Assembly (NCBI RefSeq): GCF_030272615.1
Contig: NC_081411.1
Location: 181,994,977 to 182,058,976 of the forward strand
Direction: 5' to 3'
Origin: Cryptomeria japonica
Lineage: Eukaryota > Streptophyta > Pinopsida > Cupressales > Cupressaceae
DNA length: 64,000 bases
A program made the translations under genes and the position numbers. Shown here one piece after another: positions 11,084 through 22,040 of this stretch; the stretch's first letter is position 1; every line of letters starts with the position of its first letter. The notes under the pieces are model-generated. The model worked only from the letters and a program-made list of their open reading frames with translations. It had not been told where the DNA came from and made no database searches.

Positions 11084-13446
11084 TTAACATTGGATTGACA
11101 ATACTAATCAGTAGCACTCAACAAATGCGTGGTGGAAAACACAATTAAGGGCATAAGTGACTGTTAAATTTGATGCGTGATGGGAAATCTGTCGGACGCA
11201 TCTTTCACATCAATAAGCATCAAACTTTTGTTTTTGTTTAATTTTTTTGGTTAATTTTAATTATATTATAGTTCTTAAATATGTTAGATGGTGTTGTTAA
11301 ATTTAGTCTGTGATGAAATTGTTAATATTAATGATTTAATAAATCTGATGATAACATAGTTCATACTTTTAACATATTGTATGATATATGTTATTTACAT
11401 CTAGTATATTATTTATAACATCTATGTATATGTATATATTAAGCATTTATGATTCATGTAATGCTGAATTTTGCTACTAATGATGATGATGTTCAGAATG
11501 CTTCCTTTTTTTAATAATTTTTTTTAACTCAAGTTCTTACATGATGTTGAATATGATGTTCATGCCTTTCAACTAATATATTTCAAGGATACATATTTAA
11601 AATGTCGCTAATGATAGATTGAACTTGAGAACCCATATTAACAAGAAAGTTCATTAATTTGTTACCTTCTTAGGACATGTCTTTTGTCCCGTGGGTTTAG
11701 AGGTCCATCATGTAAAGATGTTGTTCTATAGTAAAATTTTGGAGAGGCCAACTAAGGTTTACATTACCAAGTAACATATTGATGACATTGTCGGAGTCAC
11801 CCTTGGTGAGCACCTTAGATATTCCTTTATATTCAACAATTTGGATGCCATGGAGAGTAGTTTTCACCTCAAGAAAATAGAAAGATTGAAAAACAAGGTT
11901 TATAGTATAGGTAAAAATAATATTCTTGTTCAGTCAAGAATAAGATTAATGTTGCAATCTCTTGACTGAACAAGAATCTTGAGTTAATAGTAAGGGTGCA
12001 AAAGATATGGTCCCCATTAGCTCTCTCATTGGAAACTCAATGGATAAACATAAGTACAATGTTTGCTAGAGTAGTTATTCATCCCCACATATGATATCCC
12101 TAAACCTAAAGTAATAGGTGGTATTATTGGCTCCAATAATCCACTATACTACAACATCCATACCTATCTCACTCATCAAATCCTTTCATCTAACCTTACA
12201 TTGAAAAAATAACTAATATTTGTTTAAGGGACCTATTGTTTCACTATCCTTAATTGATCCCTCTTTAATTAGAGGCTATAAAAGTACTTTGTTATGATGT
12301 ATAGAATGAAATGAATCAAACATAACAAACAAAGAGGTCCATGATGATAGTTGTGGATTGAAAACCCAAATTTAAACTATGAGTTCCCATTTAGGCATAA
12401 TGTAAGGTGGAAAGCATAGAAGACTAGGACACTTAGCTAATTTTGAGATATTTTGCACTTAGGTAGTTGATTAAGAGAAAAGAAAAGGGAAGAAAAAAAA
12501 AAGGAAAAAATGACATAGAAATACCCACAAATATCTCTTAGATTGGTTATCAATATTTGAAAAAGAAGGGTGGCACAAAGTATCAACAATGACCAACAAA
12601 GAAATACTCATACTTATCTCAATAACATAATTTCTAATATGACATGGATGTTCCCATAATTATCAAAAATGAATTGAAAAATAATTTCAAAACCCTTTTT
12701 GCAAAACTATATATAAAGTATTTTCAGGGAGGACCTGCTAATAGGGCTAGAAATTGAGGTGCAAATTATCGATGAATATCTAAGAATTTCCTTCCCAAAA
12801 GATTATAAGATGGAAGGTAGTACGGCTATTGAGAGTTGAAAGGAAGTAATTGTTCACCACCGTATCCTAGTGATTAAAGGTAGGAAGCAATTCACAGAAA
12901 GAAAGTCGATTATGGAATGCAAAATTGACTTCCCCCAAAAATGGCTTCATCTGAAGCCAAACAAGGACATCAATTGGTGGGTAGAATACATTAAAGTAGA
13001 AGGTTTTGAACCCCTTTTAGAATTTTCTGAAATGGAGATCGGTAACTTATAGATTTTACCACCCATTATCATCAAAGCGCTCCACTTGCAAGGCATAAAA
13101 GAGAAGTCTAAGGACCCTTTCAAAAGAAAGACGAGGGATCTCAAGGATGATGCAGAACCTTCCTTGGTTGCAGTCAAGAAAGAAGCCATGCGAGGAGCCC
13201 GAGACCTCTACGAAAATGAACCCAGTTGATCTGTTCTCCCTAGGTGGAATAGATGAACCCCCTTTTTTGATATCATTTAAAAATTACTATAGGCTATGGT
13301 GGATTAACCACATATAGATAGTAATCGATGTTTTAACACATAGTAGGAGATGCGAGTAAGGCAATGATAGTGGAGCCTCCCCAGTTTTTTTATTTTCTTT
13401 TTGGTATGTTAAACTGGGTCGTAGTTTGAAATTATGGATATGGACT
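11084..13446. other. Spacer with an unknown decayed ORF
   Basis: No transposon family was recognised. The first 150 bp resemble sequence near 31300-31680 (AGCA/GT..GTGGTGAAAAACACAA, GGGCAT..GTGACT..TAAAT, GCATCTTTCAC). About 12748-13210 holds a plus-strand frame interrupted by a stop near 12838 and another at 13050. It reads VQIIDEYLRISFPKDYKMEG, then after the stop QFTERKSIMECKIDFPQKWL and LKPNKDINWWVEYIKVEGF. The composition looks protein-coding, but no family was recognised; it could be a transposon remnant. Confidence 0.4.
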
Positions 13447-14697
13447 TGTAGTATCATAAAATTACAACCCTAGCAATTTTTGACTACATTAGGGTCCTCA
13501 TGCATGCAAACTCGAATCCTCTATCCTGATCAGAGACCAGAGATTGCTCAACCATCAGAATCAACTTCTCCCTTAACCTCCGCACCACTCTATCTGCACT
13601 TTGCTCTGGAGAAAGGGGTAGGATAGGGGCATGGCGCCACTGTCCCCCTTTGGATAGGGGCATGGTGCACTTGTCCTCCTAGGATAGGGGTGTCGTGCCC
13701 TTGTCCCTGCCCTATTTTGGGGCAGGACCCTTCCTTGGGTTGCATAGAAGGTTGTACAGTGAGCGGGAAATCTCCCCCGATGTCGGCTCGTGACAAAATT
13801 CAAATTCACCAAAATGTATTTAAGGGGGCCATTCGCTCTCTGATTTTCATAAGTTCAATAGGTGGAAGTTATATAAGAATGGAGTATGTACAAGCGATCA
13901 AGCATTCAAGAGCATTCAAGCATTCTTTTCCAACATTGAGCATTCTCAAGTCTCCCTTCAAAGTTAGGTGTTGCATTAAAGTCAAGGATTCAACCATTGA
14001 AGAGGAGATTGATTTCAACATACAATTCCACACAAGCATTTCTATCAACATTGCTACTACAACCTCCCTTGAGGTGATTTACAATTCAATCTTTCATTTA
14101 CATCTACTTGCAAGTACTTTCTTTCATTACTTGGTTAAATCCAAAATTGGGGTTTGACTTAAAGGCAAACCCCCAATCACAACCCATTTTCCTCTCTTTT
14201 CTGTGTGTAGGTTGCAGGTATGCAGCTATACTTTCAGATTCGGGATTCATTTGCAAAGGTGAAAAAACCCTTTTTGTTTCACGGATTTTTTGGAGGACCG
14301 GGTACATTCCTGTCACAATCTAGGCAACTTTTCCTCAAATTCACTGGGCGACTTTGTCTCGATATTTTACTGCCAGATCTAGGTGCACAGCTTCATCCCA
14401 TATTCCGATCTCAAGTTACAATCAGTTATTTATCGCTTTTGCACTACATAATTCAATCAATTTCCTTTCCAAATCAAACAGGGAAGAGGGGATCAACTTA
14501 GCATTCCCAATACATTCAGAATTCAATCTACCATCTTTGTGTGGAGAGATTGAATCTAGTGAATTCTCTTCTCCCCCTTCCTAATGTAATGGTGAAAAGT
14601 GCTTGAATGGTAATCGATAGAGAAACTCTCATCTCTCTTTTAGGGAAAGGGTAGTTTTCCTTCTTGATTTATCATTCACCATTTTCCCACCATTACA
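13447..14697 (+). mobile_element. Solo LTR, Ty3/Gypsy, family of element B
   Basis: A 1,251-bp LTR that starts TGTAGTATC and ends CATTACA, flanked by perfect 5-bp duplications GGACT (13442-13446 and 14698-14702). Its content aligns, inverted, with the LTRs of element B. Shared blocks are the start (TGTAG..TC.TAAAATT), the CCCTATTTTGGGGC block, GAGGAGAT..CAACCATTGAAG, GGTTTGACTTAAAGGCAAACCCC, GTAGGTTGCAGGTA and TTTCACGGATTTTTTGGAGGACC. The element therefore lay on the plus strand and was reduced to one LTR, as unequal recombination between LTRs does. Open frames inside it are LTR sequence, not genes. Confidence 0.88.
13608..13735 (+). repeat. GC-rich short tandem repeats inside the solo LTR
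   Basis: About three copies of a roughly 38-bp unit of the form GGATAGGGGCATGGCGCC..CTGTCCCCCTTT, beginning near 13618, 13653 and 13681, then a partial copy at CCCTATTTTGGGGCAGG. The matching part of the element B LTRs (42180-42290, 48770-48860) also has duplicated GGCGC-rich units. Confidence 0.6.
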
Positions 14698-14702
14698 GGA
14701 CT

Positions 14703-14997
14703 CTTTTGTAGGTCTTATGCTTTAGCTTAAATAACAGTTTTAATTAAAGACTTTTATATTTACTAGACTTGGAAATATTTCTATATTCTATTTGAGAGAA
14801 TGAGTTATTGTATATGTTTCTACAGTCTACTCCTTTGAACACTTTCCCTGTTAGAAACCTTTGATTATGGGTTATATTTTTTCTTGGTATACAGGGATGA
14901 CTGTTCATTTCCTTATATTTTCAGTTTATCAAAATGTTACATTAGAAGGTCTTTTGTAATGGGGTTTTTTGGTATTTGTGATTTTTAAGCTCATGTA
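14703..14997. other. Spacer, nothing recognised
   Basis: AT-rich sequence between the solo LTR target duplication and the microsatellite. No ORF, RNA gene or repeat boundary was seen. Confidence 0.4.
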
Positions 14998-15006
14998 TAT
15001 ATATGT

Positions 15007-15083
<77 letters not shown>

Positions 15084-15121
15084 TACACACACACACACAT
15101 ATACATACATACATACATACA

Positions 15122-15152
<31 letters not shown>

Positions 15153-15187
15153 GCATTTATATATATAAATATATACATACATATAAA

Positions 15188-15247
<60 letters not shown>

Positions 15248-15299
15248 CATATGTATATATATGTGCATATATGTGCATATATGTATATATATGTATACA

Positions 15300-15332
<33 letters not shown>

Positions 15333-15381
15333 GTGTGTGTATATATGTATGTATGTATGTATGTATATATATGCTTGTATG

Positions 15382-15413
<32 letters not shown>

Positions 15414-15418
15414 TGTAT

Positions 15419-15458
<40 letters not shown>

Positions 15459-15475
15459 ACATATACAAAAATACA
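14998..15475. repeat. Compound microsatellite (CA)n/(CATA)n/(TGTA)n
   Basis: About 480 bp of dinucleotide and tetranucleotide repeats. Tracts of CA (around 15015-15053 and 15421-15452) flank CATA tracts (15100-15150, 15176-15215, 15296-15327) and the complementary TGTA tracts (15343-15420). The left CATA half and right TGTA half form an interrupted inverted repeat that could fold into a long hairpin. The six overlapping open frames here exist because the repeat has no stop codons. Confidence 0.97.
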
Positions 15476-16523
15476 CACAGTTACATATATCTTGTCATAT
15501 ATATATAGACATATAGACTATTAATATCAAATGACTATTTACATAAGGTAGAATGAGATACAGAATTGACTATCTTTATTCTGAACTGAATGCATTTATT
15601 CATCTTGGACTCCTCATTTTTTGGTACATAAATCTCTGTCTTGAGTGGATGATGAGCTCTAACGGCAATAAGATTATATCACTGAATTGTTTGTCTTTAC
15701 TTAGAAAAGAATCCAAATGAATAATGATATTTGGCCTTCCTAGTAATTGGTTGATAAATCTCTGCTTAGGGTGGTTAGAGAGTTCTAATTGCAATAGTCT
15801 TCATGCATCTTGGGAGCTCTTTCGTGATTAGAGATTATCAAAATGTTTGGTTAATTGATAATTTAATGCTGATAATTTACTTTCTGGGGATAATGGATTC
15901 TTGCAGCTTAATCGCAATATTCACATTTAGTTTTTACTTATATTTAAATTAATGGCATTATGAGTTGGTTTTGTGCTATGAGCAATTATGGCTTAGGCTT
16001 AAGCTTCTATTTTGAGCACCCTCTGAGACAGATGCATAGTCTATGTTTAGACTTCCTAAAATTATTGTGATAATTTGTCCCTTTCAAGACCTGATATGCT
16101 ATTGCTCTTCTTCAAGGATATTCTACTTTCAAGTTAGGATTTCATGATTTATTGGTGGAATTCAAGGATTATGAAATTTTTGAGCAGGTTTCTAGTGTAC
16201 TAACAAGTTGACAAGTCTTTGAGCTTTTAGTGGTTATCAGATTTGCAGGGAAGGTGTTCTCATTGGCAAAGCATTATATGTGAAGTTCAGTCTAAGGAAA
16301 TGGTCTCGTCTCTGGCATAACAATTACTAAAACAATAAATATATTAAATACCTGCTAGAGGAGCTATTTTTGATGTATGAAGACCAACAATCTCTGTAAT
16401 AAGGGTAGACTTTTGGAAGGGTGGAGAGGGAACCTTGTTGAAAGTTGTATTGTAATCAAGTGGTAGTAAGCCAATAAATGTAATTTTCTTATGAGATGTT
16501 TGTTCAGTTTTGTAACTAGGAAT

Positions 16524-16640
16524 GTATATTCCTTGGGCAAGACTAGAGGTTTTCTTTACTCACTATATTCCTTGGGCAAGACCAGAGATTTTCTTTACTT
16601 GGTATATTCCTTGGCCAAGACAAAAGGTTTTCTTTACCCA
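16524..16640. repeat. Three tandem copies of a ~38-bp unit
   Basis: Unit of the form TATATTCCTTGGGCAAGAC plus CAGAGGTTTTCTTTACT, at about 16524-16562, 16563-16600 and 16601-16640, with a few substitutions each. No function is evident. Confidence 0.8.
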
Positions 16641-17952
16641 GTTCTTTCCTACCGGTGCTCACACTGAACCGAGAATGTAAAGTTTTTCAAAATTAATAAA
16701 ATATATCGGCCATGGCCTATTACCTATGAAATATATATATATATATATATATATAAAGTATGAGTGATCAACTCTACTATGCTCAAGATAATTTTGCAGC
16801 AAAATCTTATACTTTCATTAAAGCTTTTAAAATTTAGTTGGATATCTTCATAGCTAAACCTTACATAATATAAAACATTATTTCAAACTCTTATACATAT
16901 TAAATTATGTATTTGACATTGAATTCATAAATTCATTAAAATTTATAAACTATAAACTATAATTTTTATTATTAATATTTCACCAATATAAATAAATAAA
17001 TAGAAATTAAACTATACTATATGACTTATTTTTAAGGTTAGGTGTACAATTTTCTTAAGAGAGAGCATGTTTCTCTCAACCTAGAATTATTGTTTTTGAA
17101 AGAAATCAAGAAAGGACTGATAATGGCTATTAGATCTAGGTCATGTTTGCTAAGTATATTTCATCTCGACAACCATGATATTGATCATCTTATTTATAAA
17201 ATTAAAATCAAACATTTGATTAGTTGGCCCATCTTAAAATTTAGCCTTAAGTTGACTAATTCACAAGGGCCTAATTTTAGAATTTTTTAATGCTTCAATT
17301 AAGAGAGAATTGTTAAATACCATACACAAAATTGTTTACATCTACATTAAAATGAAAAAAAGCATCTAATCATGCCCATCATGGTGCATTTGAATCACCT
17401 AGCAAGCATTTTGAGATTCACATGCATGCTAGAAGCCTATTGTTTGCCAATTTAATTTTAAATACTACCAAGATTGATGGGAAAAACTTGAGAGTGTAAT
17501 ATAATATATTTCTACCAAAGTATATACTTTTCTAATAGCTCCTAAAGAAAAACTTATAGACTGTTGAATTTCAAAATTGTATATTTTGAAGCATATTGAC
17601 TTTATCATTTGATCAATCAGTCATGTTTGGTCTTAACACTAAGCAATCTCACTCTTCAATCATTATTATTCATAAAACAATTATACTTCATATATAAAAT
17701 TATCTTATTCGATATACTCCATTTCAACATTTACAATTTAATATTACTTTAATTTATACATAATTATTTACATTTACTTAATTGATTTACATTACCCACT
17801 TAAAATTATTTTTTCCCATTTCTAACTCTATGATATAATTTATATATTAATTCAATTTAAATATAAAATACCTTCATATCTGCTAATTGTTGTGTTTTCT
17901 CTAGCATCTTTGGGAAAGATCCCACGCATTTTGATTTTAAGCCCTTGTTTAG

Positions 17953-17988
17953 CCGATAGGCTATTATAACCTAGGCATAGCCCATCGG
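17953..17988. repeat. 12-bp inverted repeat with 12-nt loop
   Basis: CCGATAGGCTAT at 17953-17964 pairs with ATAGCCCATCGG at 17977-17988, 11 of 12 positions complementary. It is isolated in AT-rich spacer. It might be the trace of a small inverted-repeat element, but no target duplication was found. Confidence 0.45.
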
Positions 17989-18436
17989 AATTGTCTCACA
18001 CATGTTGATAAAAATTTCAGGATTAATCTATTTGCATTAAAATTTTGGCGATTTCAAGCTTAGTATCATGCATCTCATTTTTATCACGTCAGATTTTTCT
18101 ACTGCCCGTTTTGTTTTGTTTTCAGTCACGGTTTTGTTTTGGGTAAAGATATATTCCTGGCAGTTTTTAAAATTATAGATGCCCTTCCCATCCGTTTACA
18201 AATTTATTGGTGCCGCCTATTTAAAACATGATTAAGAGAAACTTTTGACATATTTAACAAAACTGCGATGTCTTTTTTCCTCATAGTATTATCTTTTATT
18301 TTTTATTGTTAAGATTTGAATGTTAATTTTGATATTTTTAAACAATAATTCATCAATAGTTAAATAATTTACTTTTTCAATTTTAATATAAAAAATAATA
18401 TTATTAATAAATTTAAAAAATATATATTTGTCAATG

Positions 18437-18603
18437 GGCCTTTGGTCTACTGGTGAAATTGAAAGGCTCTAAATGAGCCCACCAGGGATCAAGTCTTGCT
18501 GAGTGCATGGCTTCGACATCTTAAGGGATGAGGCTAGGATCGTGCCCCGGGTCAATTTGGCGGAATGGATACGTCTTAGTCGTGGCAAAAACTACTTTGT
18601 GGA
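18437..18603 (+). mobile_element. tRNA-derived SINE-like element
   Basis: A GC-richer island of about 165 bp in AT-rich DNA. It begins GGGCCTTTGGTCTACTGGTG, which resembles a pol III A box (TRGYNNANNGG). About 35 bp later it has GGGATCAAGTC, which resembles a B box (GGTTCRANTCC), and it ends in a short AT-repeat tail. That is the usual head of plant tRNA-derived SINEs. No clear target duplication was identified, so the ends are approximate. Confidence 0.6.
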
Positions 18604-18744
18604 CCTCCATATATATATATTAATTATAGTAAGAAATAATTTTATTTATTTTTAAATAGATTTATAGATAATTGATACTTATTTTAAGCGATTAATTTTA
18701 TAATAATTAAATTTAGAATAGTAAGAAATGGTTATCACTGTGAG

Positions 18745-21602
18745 AAATATTATAAAGTAGTCTTTGAGAATAAGACTTGTACTATCCATGATAAGAATAA
18801 GGATAATAGGGTGATCACTGTTGTTCCTATGACAAGAAATAGGATGTTCCCCTTGAGGTTTGGTGAACATAACAACAATTTGGCAAATATGGCTTACGAA
18901 GATTCAAGTTGGTTATGGCATCTCAGGTATGGGCATTTAAATTTTCATAGTTTGAAGTTTCTGACCTCGCATGCATTAGTTTCTGGTTTACCCAAGGTTG
19001 AGGAACACAAGGAGGTTTGTGAAGGTTGTGCTAAAGGAAAGCATGCAAGGGAAAAGTTTCCAAAGGGCAATGCATGGAGGGCTCATCACCCACTTTAGCT
19101 TGTTCATTTAGATATATGTGGTCCTATGCAGACTAGGAGTTTGGGTAAGTCATCATATTTCATCACTTTTATTGATGATTACTCACGAAATTGTTGGGTA
19201 TATTTTTTGAAGGCCAAAGATGAAGCCTTGGATACATTCAAGAAGTTTAAAGCCCTTGTGGAAAATGAGAAAGGGTGCAAGATCAAATGTTTAAGGACTG
19301 ATCATGGAGGAGAGTTTTGCTCAAAGGCCTTCCAAAGTTATTGTGATTTTAATGGCATAAAGAGGTAACTTACTACTGAATACCCACCTCAACAGAATGG
19401 ATTAGCTGAAAGGAAGAATCATACTACGGTTGAAATGGCAAGGTGCATGTTACAGACCAAGGGATTGAGCAATTCTTATTGGGGAGATGGAGTTGCTACA
19501 GCAGTGTACATCCTCAGCCGTAGCCCCACCAGTGCACTAGAAAAGATGTCTCCTTATGAAGCTTGGGATGGTAAAAGGCCTAATGTTAATCATTTCAAAT
19601 TTTTTGATTGTTTGGCTTATGTGCATGTACCTGATTAGAATAGATAGAAATTAGATGCAAAGAGTGAGTCATGTATTTTTATTGGATATAGTGAGAAAAG
19701 CAAGGCTTATAGATTGTATAATCACCTCACTAACAAGCTTATTGTCTCAAGAGATGTGATTTTTGATGAAGGGGGAGTTTATGGTCATCAAAAAGGCCAT
19801 GTTGAGAAGCCAAAATCTATTTTGAATGATGATATAATTCCTGATATTGATCATTAGCAGCCAACTAATGTTTCTGTATCTAGTGGTTTAACTCCACCAA
19901 GCAATCCTTCATCAAGTTCTTTAGTACCAAGTTCAAGTCCAGCTTCTTCTCCAAGTTCTACAAGGAAGGTAAGGAGATTGAGTGATATCTACCAGAAGAG
20001 TGGAAATCAAGTACATGAAGAAAACCCAATAGGTGAGACAGTGAATTTTGCTTTATTAGCCAAGGTTGATTTTGAACCATCATGTTTTGAAGATGCATGT
20101 ACTAATGAAATTTGGGTGAAAGCCATGGAAGAAGAGTTGGATTCCATTCACAAGAATGATACTTGGGAGTTAACAGAACTTCCACATGACAAAAAAAGGA
20201 TTGGCACCAAATGGGTCTACAAGACCAAATTTAATAGTGATGGGAGTGTTGAAAGACACAAGGCAAGATTAGTTGCTAAAGGCTTCACACAGAAGTATGG
20301 AATTGACTATGAAGAGACATTTGCACTAGTAGCAAGACAAGAGACCATAAGAATGTTGATTTCATTAGCAGCTCAGAAGAAGTGGAGCATACATCATATG
20401 GACATGAAAAGTGCCTTCTTGAATGGGTACTTCGAAGAGAAAGTATATGTGGAGCAGCCACAAGGTTTTGAAGTGGAAGGAAAAGATAATTATGTCTACA
20501 AGTTGAAGAAGGCTTTGTATGGCCTCAATCAAGCACCAAGAGCGTGGTATGCCAGGATTGATGGATACTTTCGGGAGAATGGCTTCCAGAGAAGTAAGAG
20601 TGATCCTACCCTTTACTACAAACAAAAAGGTACTGATATTCTCATCATAAGTTTGTATGTTGATGATCTTTTGTATATGGGTAGTAGTTCTAAGATGAAA
20701 GATGAATTCAAAGCTACTATGATGAAAGAATTTGAGATGAAAGATCTTGGTCTAATGAAATATTTTCTAGGAATGGAGGTTTTTCAAAGTAAGGATGAGC
20801 TTTTCATTTGTCAAACAAAGTATGCACAGGATATGCTGAAGAAATTTAATATGATTGATTGTAACCCTGCCTCCACTCCAAGTGCTCATGGAGATTTGTT
20901 ATGTAGAGATGATGGTGCTGATTTAGTTGATGAGATAGCTTACAGAAGTATTGTGGGGAGCTTGATGTTTCTAATCCACACAAGGCCTGATATTGCCTAT
21001 TTAGTTTCACTTGTTTCAAGGTATATGACAAATCCATCTGAAATACATATGAAGGCAACCAAGAGGATTTTGAGGTATGTGAAAGGGAATTTAAGTTTTT
21101 GTATTCATTACTACTCTTCTGAAATATTCAATCTTGTAGGCTTTAGTGATTCAGACTGGGGAGGTAGTACGGATGACCGTAAATCTACATCTGGAAATTG
21201 TTTTCCTTTTGGTTCTGGTTTGATTACCTAGAGCTCAGAAAAGCAAAGTATTGTTGCCCTCTCATCTACAGAAGCAGAGTATGTTGCAAATACCTCAGCA
21301 GGTACACAAGCTCTTTGGCTCAGAAAAGTTTTGGAAGAAATTGGAGAATAACAAATTTAGCCTACAGTAATTTATTGTGACAATGTGAGTGCCATCAAGT
21401 TAGCTAAGAATCCGGTTCATCACAGCAGAACAAAGAATTTTGATTTGAAATATCACTTCATACAAGATTTGGTGCAGAAGAAGGATGTCGAATTGATGCA
21501 CATCAACACCCATGATCAGCTAGCAGATATATTCACCAAAGCGGTTGCGAAAGCTTAGTTTATAGCACTACGAGATAAGATTGTGAGCCCTCTCAGCATC
21601 AA
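18745..21602 (+). pseudogene. Copia D pol remnant: integrase, RT, RNase H
   Basis: One frame runs without frameshift from 18745 to 21602. It contains the GAG-preintegrase block (SSWLWHLRYGHLNFHSLKF), a zinc-type CEGCAKGKH, integrase residues (FIDDYS; RTDHGGEF; after a stop AERKN), RT with [18 protein letters not shown] and the catalytic YVDDLLYMG near 20655-20680, and RNase H with TKHFD-type and LADIFTKA blocks. In-frame stops lie at 19096, 19366, 19636, 19645, 19855, 21229, 21349, 21358 and 21556. Compared with C, seven of nine are C-to-T or G-to-A changes. The longest open stretch is 19978-21231. It cannot make a full polyprotein. Confidence 0.9.
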
Positions 21603-21611
21603 GGGGGAGTG

Positions 21612-22040
21612 TGTTGATAACTGATGCTGCTCTGGCATGCAGCTAGATTAATTTAGTTAATAGTTTTTTTGTTTATTCATGCAAATAAAGCATGTACTCC
21701 AACATGCATTAATCCTTAGGACTTTTTTTACTTTTGTTTTTTGCATGAATTTGTTTTTAGTAAATAAAGCATGTTGTGCATGCACTTATTGTATTCTTAA
21801 TTTAGGGAGTAGTTTTCGTTTTTTAGTTTAAAAGCCTTAGTAGCTTTCCATGCAATGCTAGGAATATATTTAGAACTAGAGTTATTATTAATTCTTCTAG
21901 ACTGCAAATTCTTTATATATACAACATCTATGTAATTTTTAATTAAGCTTCAATAAAGATATTGGTGTTTTCTTCTTTTTGCTGTTATTGTTTGCTAATC
22001 AGTTGGTTCAGAGAGGATAGGTCAGGTTCAAAATTCTACA
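21612..22040 (+). repeat. 3' LTR of Copia element D
   Basis: 429 bp, TGTTGATAAC...TTCTACA, preceded by a purine-rich tract AAGGGGGAG (21601-21609). It matches the C LTRs, but a block near 21645 is replaced by a short different sequence (the CCATGCAAC...GCATAAGCTA segment of C is missing), which accounts for its shorter length. It keeps the TTTATATATAC promoter-like box near 21913 and AATAAA near 21952. Confidence 0.9.

Larger units (their letters stand above)
15480..18430. other. AT-rich spacer with small repeats
   Basis: No gene recognised. It contains two diverged copies of ATAAATCTCTG(T)CTT near 15630 and 15752, three 38-bp tandem repeats at 16524-16640, an (AT)n tract near 16732-16753 and a hairpin at 17953-17988. 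The longest open frame (17042-17290) has no recognisable motif and lies in AT-rich DNA, so it is taken as chance. Confidence 0.45.
18739..22040 (+). mobile_element. Ty1/Copia element D, 5'-truncated
   Basis: Same family and orientation as element C. Homology to C starts abruptly near 18739, matching C from about 27300, and runs through integrase, RT and RNase H into a single 3' LTR (21612-22040). The 5' LTR, gag and protease are missing, and no target duplication can be paired across the truncated left edge. The right edge (CTACA at 22036-22040) abuts LRR sequence of the resistance gene. D carries nine premature stops against three in C, which suggests longer decay. Confidence 0.9.

Noticed and set aside
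14998-15475. Regular repeat array as a CRISPR
   Set aside because: There are no unique spacers, it is a simple-sequence microsatellite, and the rest of the window is plant nuclear DNA.
14929-15524. Several overlapping open frames of 75-179 codons on both strands
   Set aside because: They are CA/CATA microsatellite read in all frames, giving only His/Thr/Tyr/Ile or Cys/Val/Met/Tyr repeats.
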